Source of the DNA: an uncultured Collinsella sp. | GTDB taxonomy: Bacteria > Actinomycetota > Coriobacteriia > Coriobacteriales > Coriobacteriaceae | Direction of reading: 5' to 3' | Length of the DNA stretch: 47,826 nt | Assembly: GCA_934630735.1 (NCBI GenBank) | Contig: CAKTWK010000017.1 | Coordinates: 1-47,826, forward strand | Part shown: in pieces, positions 1-7,672 of the stretch | How positions within the stretch are numbered: the stretch's first letter is position 1 | Layout: each line of letters opens with the position of its first letter | Notes under the pieces: model-generated | Seen by the model: the letters and a program-made list of their open reading frames with translations, nothing else | Database searches by the model: none | Told to the model about the DNA's origin: nothing | Program-made: the position numbers and the translations under genes

Positions 1-11
1 CGGCGAGGGGG

Positions 12-96
12 CGGCTTTGTAAAGCCGGTTGTCCCCACCCGCATAGCGGGTGGTTTCTGATGCGGCGCGCTGCGCGCCCCGCACAGGCTAAAGCCT
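12..96. other. Chain of four stem-loops at the left edge
   Basis: Four short inverted repeats follow each other closely: CGGCTTT/AAAGCCG (12-27), CCACCCGC/GCGGGTGG around ATA (35-53), GCGG-GCGC/GCGC-CCGC (62-82) and AGGCT/AGCCT (85-96). They lead into the terminator at 106-138. No reading frame with a plausible start covers them. They may be the 3' untranslated end of a plus-strand gene lying left of the window, or a dispersed repeat. The inverted repeats are directly visible; the function is unknown. Confidence 0.5.
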
Positions 97-105
97 TTAA
101 CAAAA

Positions 106-138
106 GCGCGGCCTAAAAGGCCGCGCGCCATCTTTTTT
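106..138 (+). terminator. Intrinsic terminator, possibly bidirectional
   Basis: Stem GCGCGGCC (106-113) pairs with GGCCGCGC (119-126) around a TAAAA loop and is followed by GCCATC and six T on the plus strand. It would end a plus-strand transcript entering from the left. On the minus strand the hairpin is followed by TTTTGTT, so it may also end the ilvE transcript. Confidence 0.7.
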
Positions 139-235
139 CAGATCTATTTTGCCCGTAACGGCAGCGCCGAGGTAACGCAGGCCCGAGGACGCGCCGGAAA
201 GGAAGGTCGCCCTCGGCCCGGACAGCTAAGACGGC

Positions 236-1288
236 TTACGCGACGGTGTAAACCCAGTTGTGCTTATCCTCAACAGCACCAGACTGGATGCCCGTCAGGG
301 TCTCGCGGAGCCTCTTCATCACAGGACCGATCTCGGTGTAGCCAGCCGGGAAGGTCACAGTCTCGTCGGCACCGTAGACCTTGTTGTCGATCTCGCCGAC
401 CGGGGAGATAACGGCAGCGGTGCCGCACAGACCGCACTCAACAAAGGTGCCGGCCTTAACCTCGGCCCACTCGACGGGACGCTGGTCGACGGTCATGCCC
501 AGGTCCTGAGCAACCTGAACGAGCGAACGGCGGGTGATGGAGGGAAGAATGGAGTCGGTGTGCGACTGCGGGACAACAAGCGTGCCATCTTCCTTCACGA
601 ACAGGATGTTGGCGCCACCGGTCTCCTCGACATAGGTGCGGGACTCGGAGTCGAGATACAGGTTCTCGGCATAGCCTTCGCGGTGAGCCTCCATCGTGGG
701 CTTCAGGGACATGGCGTAGTTGAGGCCGGCCTTGATGTTGCCGGTGCCGTGCGGTGCGGCGCGGTCGTACTCGGAAACGCGCAGCTTGACAGGCTTGAGG
801 CCGCCCTTAAAGTACGGACCGACCGGGGTCACGAGAATACGGAACGTGTACTCAGGAGCGGGAGCCACGCCGATCACGTCACCGGAGCCGATCATAAATG
901 GACGCACGTACAGGGTTGCGCCAGAACCGAAGGGCGGAACCCATGCGGCGTTGGCAGAGACGACCTGCTTGACGGCCTCGACAAACTTATCCTTGGGGAA
1001 CGGGGGCATCTCCAGACGCTGGGCGGAGTTGTACATACGCTCGGCGTTCATGTCGGGACGGAAGCAGACGATGCTGCCGTCCTCGGCGGTGTAGGCCTTC
1101 AGGCCCTCAAAGACCTCCTGGCAGTAGTGGAAGATACCGCCGCACTCGGAGACGTGCAGGGTGTGGTCGGTGGTCAGGCCGCCCTCGTCCCACTCGCCAT
1201 CCTTCCAATGAGCCTCGTAGCTGTAATCGGTCTTCATGTAGCCAAAGCCGAGGCTACCCCAATCGATATCTTTCTTCTCGACAGTCAT
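236..1288 (-). CDS. ilvE: Branched-chain amino acid aminotransferase
   Basis: This 350-residue protein is a class IV PLP aminotransferase. It interconverts valine, leucine and isoleucine with their 2-oxo acids using glutamate/2-oxoglutarate, in the cytoplasm. Seen in the sequence: FEGLKAY (60-66), the PLP lysine K186 in GTGNIKAGLNYA, and the EETGGANI motif (222-229). The length fits the long actinobacterial/eukaryotic-like IlvE type. The start at 1288 is chosen because AAGGAG lies seven bases upstream; the frame stays open further upstream but without a ribosome site. The gene is monocistronic, and a candidate promoter and a small upstream frame precede it. No T-box was found in the leader. 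Confidence 0.95.
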   Translation of the reverse strand: MTVEKKDIDWGSLGFGYMKTDYSYEAHWKDGEWDEGGLTTDHTLHVSECGGIFHYCQEVFEGLKAYTAEDGSIVCFRPDMNAERMYNSAQRLEMPPFPKDKFVEAVKQVVSANAAWVPPFGSGATLYVRPFMIGSGDVIGVAPAPEYTFRILVTPVGPYFKGGLKPVKLRVSEYDRAAPHGTGNIKAGLNYAMSLKPTMEAHREGYAENLYLDSESRTYVEETGGANILFVKEDGTLVVPQSHTDSILPSITRRSLVQVAQDLGMTVDQRPVEWAEVKAGTFVECGLCGTAAVISPVGEIDNKVYGADETVTFPAGYTEIGPVMKRLRETLTGIQSGAVEDKHNWVYTVA

Positions 1289-1434
1289 ATGTCGCTCCTT
1301 ACATACGCGGTTGCATACTCGCGAACCCGCACGCAAGGACCGAAGCAGGCCGCGTCGCAACGTCGCATACCCGGAGCGTAGAGCCGGGCAGGACACGCGG
1401 GCAGCATCAAAGCCGATGGCGCGTCGATTCGCAT
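1285..1434 (-). CDS. Possible leaderless upstream ORF overlapping ilvE start
   Basis: A 49-codon frame runs from ATG at 1434 to TGA at 1285, and the stop overlaps the ilvE start as ATGA. It begins seven bases after the TACAAT -10 box (1442-1447), where transcription should start, so it would be translated from a leaderless message. The product would be Cys- and Arg-rich (five Cys) and resembles nothing I recognise. It is not rich in branched-chain codons, so it is not a classic attenuator peptide. In GC-rich DNA a 50-codon open frame can arise by chance; the coincidence of promoter spacing and ATGA overlap is the only support. Confidence 0.25.
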   Translation of the reverse strand: MRIDAPSALMLPACPARLYAPGMRRCDAACFGPCVRVREYATAYVRSDI

Positions 1435-1441
1435 GCAGGTG

Positions 1442-1469
1442 ATTGTACTCCCCGCACGCCTTGGATAAA
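1442..1469 (-). promoter_or_regulatory. Candidate ilvE promoter
   Basis: On the minus strand TTTATC (1464-1469) and TACAAT (1442-1447) are separated by 16 bases. This would start transcription near 1434, about 145 bases upstream of the ilvE start codon. The -10 box is good and the -35 box is moderate. Confidence 0.5.
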
Positions 1470-1517
1470 ACGCTTTTCTTTAACTAAGTAAAGTATTTTC
1501 ATTTGCCTTCAACACAA

Positions 1518-1549
1518 AAGGCCCGCCATCGAATCCGATGACGGGCCTT
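1518..1549 (-). terminator. Terminator of the dedA gene
   Basis: AAGGCCCG (1518-1525) pairs with CGGGCCTT (1542-1549), with a further CATCG/CGATG pairing inside. Read on the minus strand the hairpin is followed by TTGTGTTG. It lies about 30 bases after the DedA stop codon. Confidence 0.75.
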
Positions 1550-1577
1550 GGAATTAACATCCGAAAACAAGCTCGGA

Positions 1578-2225
1578 CTAGGCGTTCTTTTTACCGAGCT
1601 TTGCCTTAACCAAACCGACCACGGTCGGAATGATCGACACGGCGACGATGCCTACGATCAGCAGCTCAAAGTGCTCCTGCACAAACGGAATGCCACCAAA
1701 GAAGTAGCCCAGCAGCGTAAAGACCGTCGACCAGGTAATGCCACCCAGCACGTTAAAGATGACAAAGTTGCGCCAGTGCATACCGCCCATGCCGGCGATA
1801 AAAGGCACAAAGGTGCGGATGAACGGGAAGAAGCGACCGAGGAAGATGGCCAGATGGCCCCACTTATCCAGGAAATCCTCGGACTTTTTGATGCGCTCGG
1901 GCGTCATGGCCTTTACCTTGCCCGAGGCGATGATCTTGCGGCCAAAGAAGTGGCCGATCATAAAGTTGCACTGATCGCCCAGGATGGCTGCGGCCCATGC
2001 GGTGGCCAGAAGCGCCACGATGTTAAAGCCGCCGTTGTGGGCAAAGAAGCCCGAGGCAAACAGCAGCGAGTCGCCGGGAAGGAACGGGAAGAACACCACG
2101 CCCGTCTCGATAAAGATGATCAGGAACACGCAGCCGTAGGCCATGAGCGGGCCGGCGGCGATCCAGCTGGCAATCGCGGTGCGTGGATCCTTAAGCAACT
2201 CGGCGATAAAATTGATGAAACCCAT
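1578..2225 (-). CDS. DedA family membrane protein
   Basis: This 215-residue polytopic protein belongs to the DedA/VTT superfamily, which is linked to membrane homeostasis and lipid-carrier (undecaprenyl phosphate or phospholipid) scrambling at the cytoplasmic membrane. Visible hallmarks are E40 in the first hydrophobic segment, the re-entrant-loop motif PFLPGDSLL with D52, and GRFFPFIRT (130-138) with R131 and R137. These match the essential acidic and arginine residues known from E. coli YqjA/YghB. Hydrophobic segments cover about 28-46, 64-84, 125-145 and 155-205. The start at 2225 is preceded by GAGAGG; the frame extends upstream without a better site. Monocistronic. The exact substrate cannot be told. 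Confidence 0.9.
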   Translation of the reverse strand: MGFINFIAELLKDPRTAIASWIAAGPLMAYGCVFLIIFIETGVVFFPFLPGDSLLFASGFFAHNGGFNIVALLATAWAAAILGDQCNFMIGHFFGRKIIASGKVKAMTPERIKKSEDFLDKWGHLAIFLGRFFPFIRTFVPFIAGMGGMHWRNFVIFNVLGGITWSTVFTLLGYFFGGIPFVQEHFELLIVGIVAVSIIPTVVGLVKAKLGKKNA

Positions 2226-2402
2226 GAAGTAAAACCTCTCAGTTGTGGGCGCGGACACGTCCAAGTTGACCAGTATACGGTTGCGGCGCCCCCTCGTGCG
2301 CAACCCCACAAAAGCATGACTCCATTACCAGCAAGTTTGCATAACTGACACCTGTCGCCCAAAGCAAAGCAAGATCGCCCTTCCTAATCCCTAGCGAATC
2401 GC

Positions 2403-2408
2403 TATACT
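2403..2408 (+). promoter_or_regulatory. Candidate cysE -10 box
   Basis: TATACT at 2403-2408 lies about 40 bases before the cysE start. The corresponding -35 position (2380-2385, CTTCCT) is a poor match, so an activator might be needed. The call rests on the -10 box alone. Confidence 0.3.
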
Positions 2409-2449
2409 TTATTGAATCGCATTGCCATGGCGCTGAGGGAGGGCGGCCG

Positions 2450-3154
2450 GTGAGCTTTATCAATACCATTCGCGAGGACATCAAGACCGTCCAGGCGCAA
2501 GACCCCGCTGCGCAAAATGGCCTGGTCATCTTCCTGTCCTACCCCGGCCTGCACGCCAAGTGGAACCACGTGCCCGAGCACTGGCTGTGGGAACATGGCC
2601 ATCGCTCGCTCGCCCGCGTGCTCTCGCAAATCACCCGCCACATCACCGGCGTCGAGATTCATCCCGCCGCGCAGATCGGCAAGCACTTCTTTATCGACCA
2701 CGCCATGGGCGTCGTCATCGGAGAAACCACCATCGTGGGCGACAACTGCGTGCTCTACCAGGGCGTCACGCTTGGCGGCACCGGCAACGAGACCGGCAAA
2801 CGCCACCCCACCCTGGGCGACAACGTCACCGTGGGCACGGGCGCCAAAGTGCTTGGCAACATCCACATTGGCAACAACGTCAAGATCGGTGGCAACTCGG
2901 TCGTCGTCAAGGACGTGCCCGACAACTGCACCGTCGTGGGCGTGCCCGGGCGCATCATCAAGCGCAACGGCTGCCGCGTGTTCGAGGAGAGTTTCGACGC
3001 CAAGCAGCATCGCGAGTACATGCCCGACGATGCCGCCGAGCAGAGCGCCCTCAACCGCCAGGGCATCACCGAAAACGCCCGTCGCGTCAAGGAACTCGAG
3101 CGAGAGGTGGCCGAGCTCAAAGCCCTCGTCGCCAAGCTCGTGGACGAGCGCTAG
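2450..3154 (+). CDS. cysE: Serine O-acetyltransferase
   Basis: This 234-residue protein is a left-handed beta-helix acetyltransferase that makes O-acetylserine from serine and acetyl-CoA, the first step of cysteine synthesis in the cytoplasm. The hexapeptide-repeat region covers roughly 70-180, with catalytic-type histidines H84 (FIDHAMG) and H119 (GKRHPT) and the closing GVPGR near 167. It is of the short type without the long N-terminal helical domain of E. coli CysE (273 aa). A predicted coiled coil of alternating Glu/Leu/Lys fills the last 25 residues. The start is GTG, with GAGGGAGGG about eight bases upstream. No cysK is adjacent. Confidence 0.93.
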   Translation: MSFINTIREDIKTVQAQDPAAQNGLVIFLSYPGLHAKWNHVPEHWLWEHGHRSLARVLSQITRHITGVEIHPAAQIGKHFFIDHAMGVVIGETTIVGDNCVLYQGVTLGGTGNETGKRHPTLGDNVTVGTGAKVLGNIHIGNNVKIGGNSVVVKDVPDNCTVVGVPGRIIKRNGCRVFEESFDAKQHREYMPDDAAEQSALNRQGITENARRVKELEREVAELKALVAKLVDER

Positions 3155-3192
3155 GGCCGTGGGCAACCGCCACAGCATGAACGGCAGCACAA

Positions 3193-3230
3193 AAGGCGCG
3201 CCAGGGAATCCGCCCCCGGCGCGCCTTCTT
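3193..3230 (+). terminator. Terminator of cysE
   Basis: AAGGCGCGCC (3193-3202) pairs with GGCGCGCCTT (3218-3227) and is followed by CTTTT. It lies 38 bases after the cysE stop and separates it from the convergent ABC operon. Confidence 0.8.
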
Positions 3231-3236
3231 TTCGAT

Positions 3237-3264
3237 GTGACATGCGGGACTGCCCCTTTGTCAC
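3237..3264 (-). repeat. GGGAC-type palindrome at ABC operon 3' end
   Basis: GTGACA (3237-3242) pairs with TGTCAC (3259-3264), with GGG/CCC inside. It ends one base before the stop codon of the second ABC gene. It resembles the other GGGACAG-type palindromes of this window (26349-26379, 41078-41136) in sequence style. Confidence 0.4.
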
Positions 3265-3265
3265 C

Positions 3266-5269
3266 TTATGCGAACTGGCTTAGGTAGAGGTCGGCATAAG
3301 CGCCCTCGGCAGCCAGCAGCTCCTTGTGCGTACCCTGCTCGATGATATTGCCGTGATCCATGACCAGGATCAGGTCGGCATCGACGATCGTCGACAGACG
3401 GTGCGCGATCACAAAGCTCGTGCGCCCGCGCATGAGCGCGTCCATGGCGCGGCCGATGGCGAGCTCGGTGCGCGTGTCCACACTCGACGTCGCCTCGTCC
3501 AGGATGAGGATCGCCGGGTTGTTGAGCAGCACACGCGCGATGGTCAGCAGCTGACGTTGGCCCTGGCTGATGCTCTCGGCATCGTTAGCCACACGCGTGT
3601 CGTAGCCCTGCGGCATAGTGCGCACAAAGAAGTCGACCTGCGCGGCACGTGCGGCCGCGACAATCTCCTCGCGCGTCGCCTCGGGACAGCCGTAGGCGAT
3701 GTTTTCGGCAATGGTGCCATCGAACAGCCAGGCGTCCTGCAGCACCATGCCAAACTGCTGACGCAGCTCGCCGCGGTCCATGCGGCTCGTGTCCACGCCG
3801 TCGAGGGTAATGCGACCACCGTCGACCTCATAGAAGCGCATGAGCAGATTGATGAGCGTGGTCTTGCCCGCGCCCGTGGTCCCCACCACCGCGATCTTTT
3901 GGCCCGGCTCGGCGGCAAACGACACGTCGCGCATGAGCGGCTTGTCGGGCGCATAGCCAAAGCGCACGTGTTCAAAGGCAACACGGCCCTCCACCTTGCC
4001 CGGCAGCTTGGCGGCGACCGCCGGCAACGGATCGGCTTCCATCTCGGGCTCGTCGAGCAGGTCGAACACGCGCTCCGCACTTGCCAGCGCGCTCTGCAGC
4101 GAGTTGAAAGTGAACGACAGCTGCGTCATGGGTTCGGACGCCTCATAGATAAACTGGAAGAACGCCTGGAACACGCCGACGGTCATATGTCCGGCAACCA
4201 GCATGCTGCAGCCCACCAGCGCAATCACGATCTGCGCCAAGCGGCCGATAAAGCGCACCGCGGGGCCGACGGCGTTAATCATAAAGTCGGCCTTGGTGCT
4301 CACGCGCGCCAGCTCCTTCGAAGCCTCGTGTACCTCGGCAGAGCTCTGGCGCTCGCGGTTAAACGCACGGATCACCAGACGGCCCGAGTAGCCCTCCTCG
4401 ACCGCGCTCGTAATCCTGGACACCCACTCCTGGCGCTCGCCCGTCACATCGTGCGTGCGGCGCGACACGACCTTCGTCACCAGCAGCGAAAGCGCCGTAA
4501 AGAACAAAAAGACGAGCGTGAGCGGCACGCTAAACACGAACATCACGCTCACGGCGCCCACCACGGTACCGATCGACACCAGAAGCTGCAGCAAGCCGCG
4601 TTGCATGCTCTCGGACATCTTGTCCAAGTCGTTGGTCGCACGGCTGACGACCTCGCCGGGACGATGCACGTCAAAGTAGGCAAGCGGCAGACGGTTGAGC
4701 TTTTGTGCGATGCGGTTGCGTAGGCGCAGGTTGAGGCGCTCGGCAACGCTCGACATCAAAAAGCTCTGGAGTGCGTAGAACGAAGCGGCGGCGGTCCAGA
4801 TCATAAAGTAGATGAAGATGGTCCTACCGCAGTTCTCCCAGGTAATGCTGAAGGTAGCGTTGTTGGCAAACGCCAGCTTCATGTGCCCCCACAGCTCATC
4901 GATCACGCGGGCGCTGTAAGCCGGCGCCGCGGTGTTAAAGATGGCATAGAACACGACACTCGCGAACACGATATAAAAGCGCCAATGGTCGCCGGCGGCC
5001 TCACTCCACAGGCGGCGCACCGTCGCCCAGGTGTCGCGGGGCGTCTCGTCCTCGTCCTCATCGTCAACGTCGCGCATGCGCTCCGCCTCGGCGCGGGCGC
5101 GCTCGTCCTCGGCGCGCTCGTTTTCCTCGTAGAGCGCCTGGCGGCGAGCCTCGCGCTCCGCCGCTGCCTTGGCGGCTTCGTCCAGGTCGGGCGTGGCGCC
5201 CGTCTCCTCGACTGCCTCTGCAGACGCGGGGCCATCGGCGATACCCTGTTTCTTGAGCTCCTCGGTCAT
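3266..5269 (-). CDS. Heterodimeric ABC exporter, canonical-site subunit
   Basis: This 667-residue half-transporter joins a six-helix membrane domain (about 95-380) to an ATPase domain (about 428-667). Walker A is GTTGAGKTT (463-471), Walker B is ILILDE (587-592) with the catalytic Glu, and the H-loop HRLST is present. The signature is changed to SISQGQ (566-571) instead of LSGGQ. With the degenerate partner encoded just upstream this fits LmrCD/TM287-288-type drug or lipid exporters. The first 90 residues are an unusual, highly charged acidic and Ala/Glu-rich extension. ATG 5269 is preferred over GTG 5278 because GGAGG sits at proper distance only for the former; the start follows the upstream TAG by one base. 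Substrate unknown. Confidence 0.9.
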   Translation of the reverse strand: MTEELKKQGIADGPASAEAVEETGATPDLDEAAKAAAEREARRQALYEENERAEDERARAEAERMRDVDDEDEDETPRDTWATVRRLWSEAAGDHWRFYIVFASVVFYAIFNTAAPAYSARVIDELWGHMKLAFANNATFSITWENCGRTIFIYFMIWTAAASFYALQSFLMSSVAERLNLRLRNRIAQKLNRLPLAYFDVHRPGEVVSRATNDLDKMSESMQRGLLQLLVSIGTVVGAVSVMFVFSVPLTLVFLFFTALSLLVTKVVSRRTHDVTGERQEWVSRITSAVEEGYSGRLVIRAFNRERQSSAEVHEASKELARVSTKADFMINAVGPAVRFIGRLAQIVIALVGCSMLVAGHMTVGVFQAFFQFIYEASEPMTQLSFTFNSLQSALASAERVFDLLDEPEMEADPLPAVAAKLPGKVEGRVAFEHVRFGYAPDKPLMRDVSFAAEPGQKIAVVGTTGAGKTTLINLLMRFYEVDGGRITLDGVDTSRMDRGELRQQFGMVLQDAWLFDGTIAENIAYGCPEATREEIVAAARAAQVDFFVRTMPQGYDTRVANDAESISQGQRQLLTIARVLLNNPAILILDEATSSVDTRTELAIGRAMDALMRGRTSFVIAHRLSTIVDADLILVMDHGNIIEQGTHKELLAAEGAYADLYLSQFA

Positions 5270-5270
5270 G

Positions 5271-7007
5271 CTACTCACCTCCCTTCATTTGCGATTCCGC
5301 GATGGCGCGGTACACCTCGCAGGTTTCCATGAGCTCGTCGTGCGTACCCAGGCCCACGACCCCGCCGTCTTTGAGCACCACGATCTGATCGGCATGCAAA
5401 ATAGTCGAGATGCGCTGGGCGATGATGAGCACCGCGGCATCGCACGTCTCGTCCTGCAGCGCATGGCGCAGTGCCGCATCGGTCTTAAAGTCCAGAGCCG
5501 AAAAACTGTCGTCGAAGATATACAGGTCGGCATGCTTCATGAGCGCGCGGGCGATCGCCAGGCGTTGGCGCTGACCGCCCGAGAAGTTCGTGCCGCCCTG
5601 GGCCACCGGCGTATCGAGCCCCTGGGGCTGGTCGAACACAAAGGTGCTCTGGGCAACCTCCAGCGCATGGAGCATGTCAGCCTCGGTCGCGCCCTCGTTG
5701 CCAAAGCGCAGGTTGCTCGCCACCGTACCCGAGAACAGCCATGCCTTCTGCGGCACATAGGCGATACGCCCGCGGATGTCGTCTTGCGAAAGGTCACGCA
5801 GATCGACGCCGTTCAGGCGAATGGCGCCCTTCGTGGCATCGTGGAAACGCAACAAGAGCTTGGCCACCGTTGACTTGCCCGAGCCCGTTGAGCCCACGAT
5901 CGCGGTCGTCTGTCCGCGGCGGCAGGCAAAACTCAGGTTGCACAGGGTGTCCTCGTCGGCATCGTCAAAACGGAACGACATGTGGTCGAACACGGCCACC
6001 ACGTCGGCCCCATCTGCGGACTCAGGCGCCCCGTCGCCCAGCGTAGCCTTGCCGTCCACGATGCTCGGCTCGATTTCGAGCACCTGCTGCGCACGGTTGA
6101 GGCACGCCGCGGCGCGCGGAAGCGTCAGTACTACCATCTGCGCCATCATCACAAAGAACAGGATCAGAAGCGCGTACTCCAGCACGGCCGAGATGCTGCC
6201 GATTTGCATGGCATGGACGCCCACGCGGTTGCCGCCCACCCACAGCACCGCCACCTCGGCGATGTTCATCAAAAAGAAGCTAGAGCTGTCGAGACCCACA
6301 AACAGGTGGTTGACCTTGATGGCATTGGCCGCGTAATCGCTAAACACCTCGTCCAGGCGCTGCTCCTCGTGGCGCTCCTTGTTAAATGCGCGGATGACGC
6401 GCACGCCCACGATGTTCTCGCGCAGCACCACGTTCATGCGGTCGATAAAGCTCTGCAGGCGCATAAAGATCGGCGCGGCGTTGGCAACGGTAAAGACCGC
6501 CGCCACCAGCACAACCGCAACGACCACGCCCAGCAGCGTGCCCATGGCAGGATCGATAAACCAGGCAAAGATGATGCCCGCGACGGCCAAGAACGGCACC
6601 GGCAGCACCAACTGAATCGTCTGAAGGATAGCCTGCTGAATCACGTTGATGTCGTTGAGCGAGCGTGTGATCATCGAACCCGTGCCAAAGCGCTCAAAGT
6701 CGCTGGCGGACAGCTCGAGCGACTTATCGTAGACGGCGTTGCGGATGTCGCAGGCCACATTGGCCGCCAGGCGGGCCGAAAGATAGCAGCCCAGCACCGC
6801 GCCGCCGCTGGCCATGCCGGTCGCGATAAGCATGTACAGGCCGTTGCGCAGGATGTAGTCGACATCACCCGTCGTAATGCCCGTATTGACCATGTTCGCC
6901 AACATCGTGGGCACGAGCAGCGTACCGACGTTGTCTATCAGCAGCACAAACAGCGTCACCGTAATCAGCCCGCGATACGGCCTCATAAACCTCATTAAGA
7001 GTCGCAT
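5271..7007 (-). CDS. Heterodimeric ABC exporter, degenerate-site subunit
   Basis: This 578-residue half-transporter has membrane helices in about 15-300 and an ATPase domain from about 335. Walker A is GSTGSGKST (372-380) and the signature FSGGQ (475-479) is intact. Walker B is YIFDD, with Asp500 where the catalytic Glu is expected, and the H-loop His is replaced by Gln531 (IAQRIST). This is the known pattern of the non-hydrolysing site in heterodimeric exporters, matching the altered signature of the partner. The start overlaps the end of the marR gene. Expression is probably controlled by that MarR protein through the operators upstream of it. Confidence 0.92.
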   Translation of the reverse strand: MRLLMRFMRPYRGLITVTLFVLLIDNVGTLLVPTMLANMVNTGITTGDVDYILRNGLYMLIATGMASGGAVLGCYLSARLAANVACDIRNAVYDKSLELSASDFERFGTGSMITRSLNDINVIQQAILQTIQLVLPVPFLAVAGIIFAWFIDPAMGTLLGVVVAVVLVAAVFTVANAAPIFMRLQSFIDRMNVVLRENIVGVRVIRAFNKERHEEQRLDEVFSDYAANAIKVNHLFVGLDSSSFFLMNIAEVAVLWVGGNRVGVHAMQIGSISAVLEYALLILFFVMMAQMVVLTLPRAAACLNRAQQVLEIEPSIVDGKATLGDGAPESADGADVVAVFDHMSFRFDDADEDTLCNLSFACRRGQTTAIVGSTGSGKSTVAKLLLRFHDATKGAIRLNGVDLRDLSQDDIRGRIAYVPQKAWLFSGTVASNLRFGNEGATEADMLHALEVAQSTFVFDQPQGLDTPVAQGGTNFSGGQRQRLAIARALMKHADLYIFDDSFSALDFKTDAALRHALQDETCDAAVLIIAQRISTILHADQIVVLKDGGVVGLGTHDELMETCEVYRAIAESQMKGGE

Positions 7008-7507
7008 GTCTCCCCTTCGCCCTTATCGTCAGCCTCGTTCTCGGCGGCCACTTGCCGTTTAAATGCCTCGCACTCTTCATTAAGAACATGGGAGAACTTA
7101 CCGACCAAGCGCATAATCTCGCGCTGTTCCCACGGCTCGAGCGCCTCGAATGCCTGTTGCTCGGCTTTTTGCGCCGGCAACGCGTAGCACTTGGCAAACT
7201 GCATACCTTCTTCGGTCAGTCGCACAACCTTGTTCTTACGACTGCCCTCGGCAAACTCCAACGTCGCAAGCCCTCGCGCCCTAAGCGTCTTGATTGCCGA
7301 ATTGATGGTCTGTTTGCTGTAGAACCATTCACTCGTCAGCCGACTCACGGCAACGCTTCCGCCCGCCGCACTCGTGTCGACGAGCATCCAGTAGGCGCAG
7401 TCCGAAAGCCCGCAGGTGCGCGCGAACTCCGAATAGATACGGTCAAGCCCGTTGAGCATCCGGTCAAAATCGACCAACGTAACCGCGCAATCCATCTCTC
7501 CCACCAT
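6995..7507 (-). CDS. MarR family transcriptional regulator
   Basis: This 170-residue protein has the MarR winged-helix layout. An N-terminal dimerisation helix is followed by the recognition region SRLTSEWFYSKQTINSAIK (about 55-73) and a wing with charged GSRKNKVVRLT (about 87-97), then C-terminal helices. It is the first gene of the operon with the two ABC subunits and overlaps the next gene by 13 bases. Two identical operator-like sequences lie directly upstream, one only four bases from the start codon, so autoregulation and ligand-induced export are likely. The start is uncertain: ATG 7507 or ATG 7495, which has GGGAG nearby. The inducing ligand is unknown. Confidence 0.9.
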   Translation of the reverse strand: MVGEMDCAVTLVDFDRMLNGLDRIYSEFARTCGLSDCAYWMLVDTSAAGGSVAVSRLTSEWFYSKQTINSAIKTLRARGLATLEFAEGSRKNKVVRLTEEGMQFAKCYALPAQKAEQQAFEALEPWEQREIMRLVGKFSHVLNEECEAFKRQVAAENEADDKGEGETCDS

Positions 7508-7511
7508 TCGA

Positions 7512-7529
7512 TAGTCCGAGTTTTGACTA
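7512..7529 (-). promoter_or_regulatory. MarR operator copy 1
   Basis: TAGTCCGAGTTTTGACTA is an 18-base imperfect palindrome (TAGTC-N8-GACTA). It is identical to copy 2 at 7545-7562 and lies between the candidate -10 box and the marR start codon. Confidence 0.75.
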
Positions 7530-7535
7530 ATTGTA
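7530..7535 (-). promoter_or_regulatory. Candidate marR-ABC operon -10 box
   Basis: TACAAT on the minus strand lies exactly between the two operator copies. A repressor bound to either would cover the polymerase site. The -35 region would fall inside operator copy 2 and matches poorly (TCAAAA). Confidence 0.5.
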
Positions 7536-7544
7536 GTTTCAGGT

Positions 7545-7562
7545 TAGTCCGAGTTTTGACTA
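7545..7562 (-). promoter_or_regulatory. MarR operator copy 2
   Basis: Exact second copy of the 18-base sequence at 7512-7529, 33 bases away centre to centre. This is close to three helical turns, so two dimers would sit on the same face of the DNA. Confidence 0.75.
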
Positions 7563-7610
7563 TCGTCAAGGGCGGCCGTGCAAGACGTGCGACCTATGCA
7601 ACATATCGAC

Positions 7611-7646
7611 AAAAAAGACCGCCGGCGCGGGGGCGGCGCCGGCGGT
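7611..7646 (-). terminator. Terminator of the small gene at 7673
   Basis: On the minus strand a perfect 11-base stem (ACCGCCGGCGC, 7636-7646, with its complement at 7618-7628) is followed by CTTTTTT. It sits 26 bases after the stop codon. Confidence 0.85.
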
Positions 7647-7672
7647 TGCGAGAGAATATCGATTGCTGGCTG

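Noticed and set aside
35..53. Possible CRISPR repeat (CCACCCGC-ATA-GCGGGTGG)
   Set aside because: Only one copy is in the window, with no regular spacing or spacers. A single palindrome cannot support an array.
1289..1434. T-box or leader-peptide attenuator before ilvE
   Set aside because: No T-box consensus (AGGGTGGNACCGCG) is present, no terminator/antiterminator pair is visible, and the upstream frame is not rich in Ile, Leu or Val codons.
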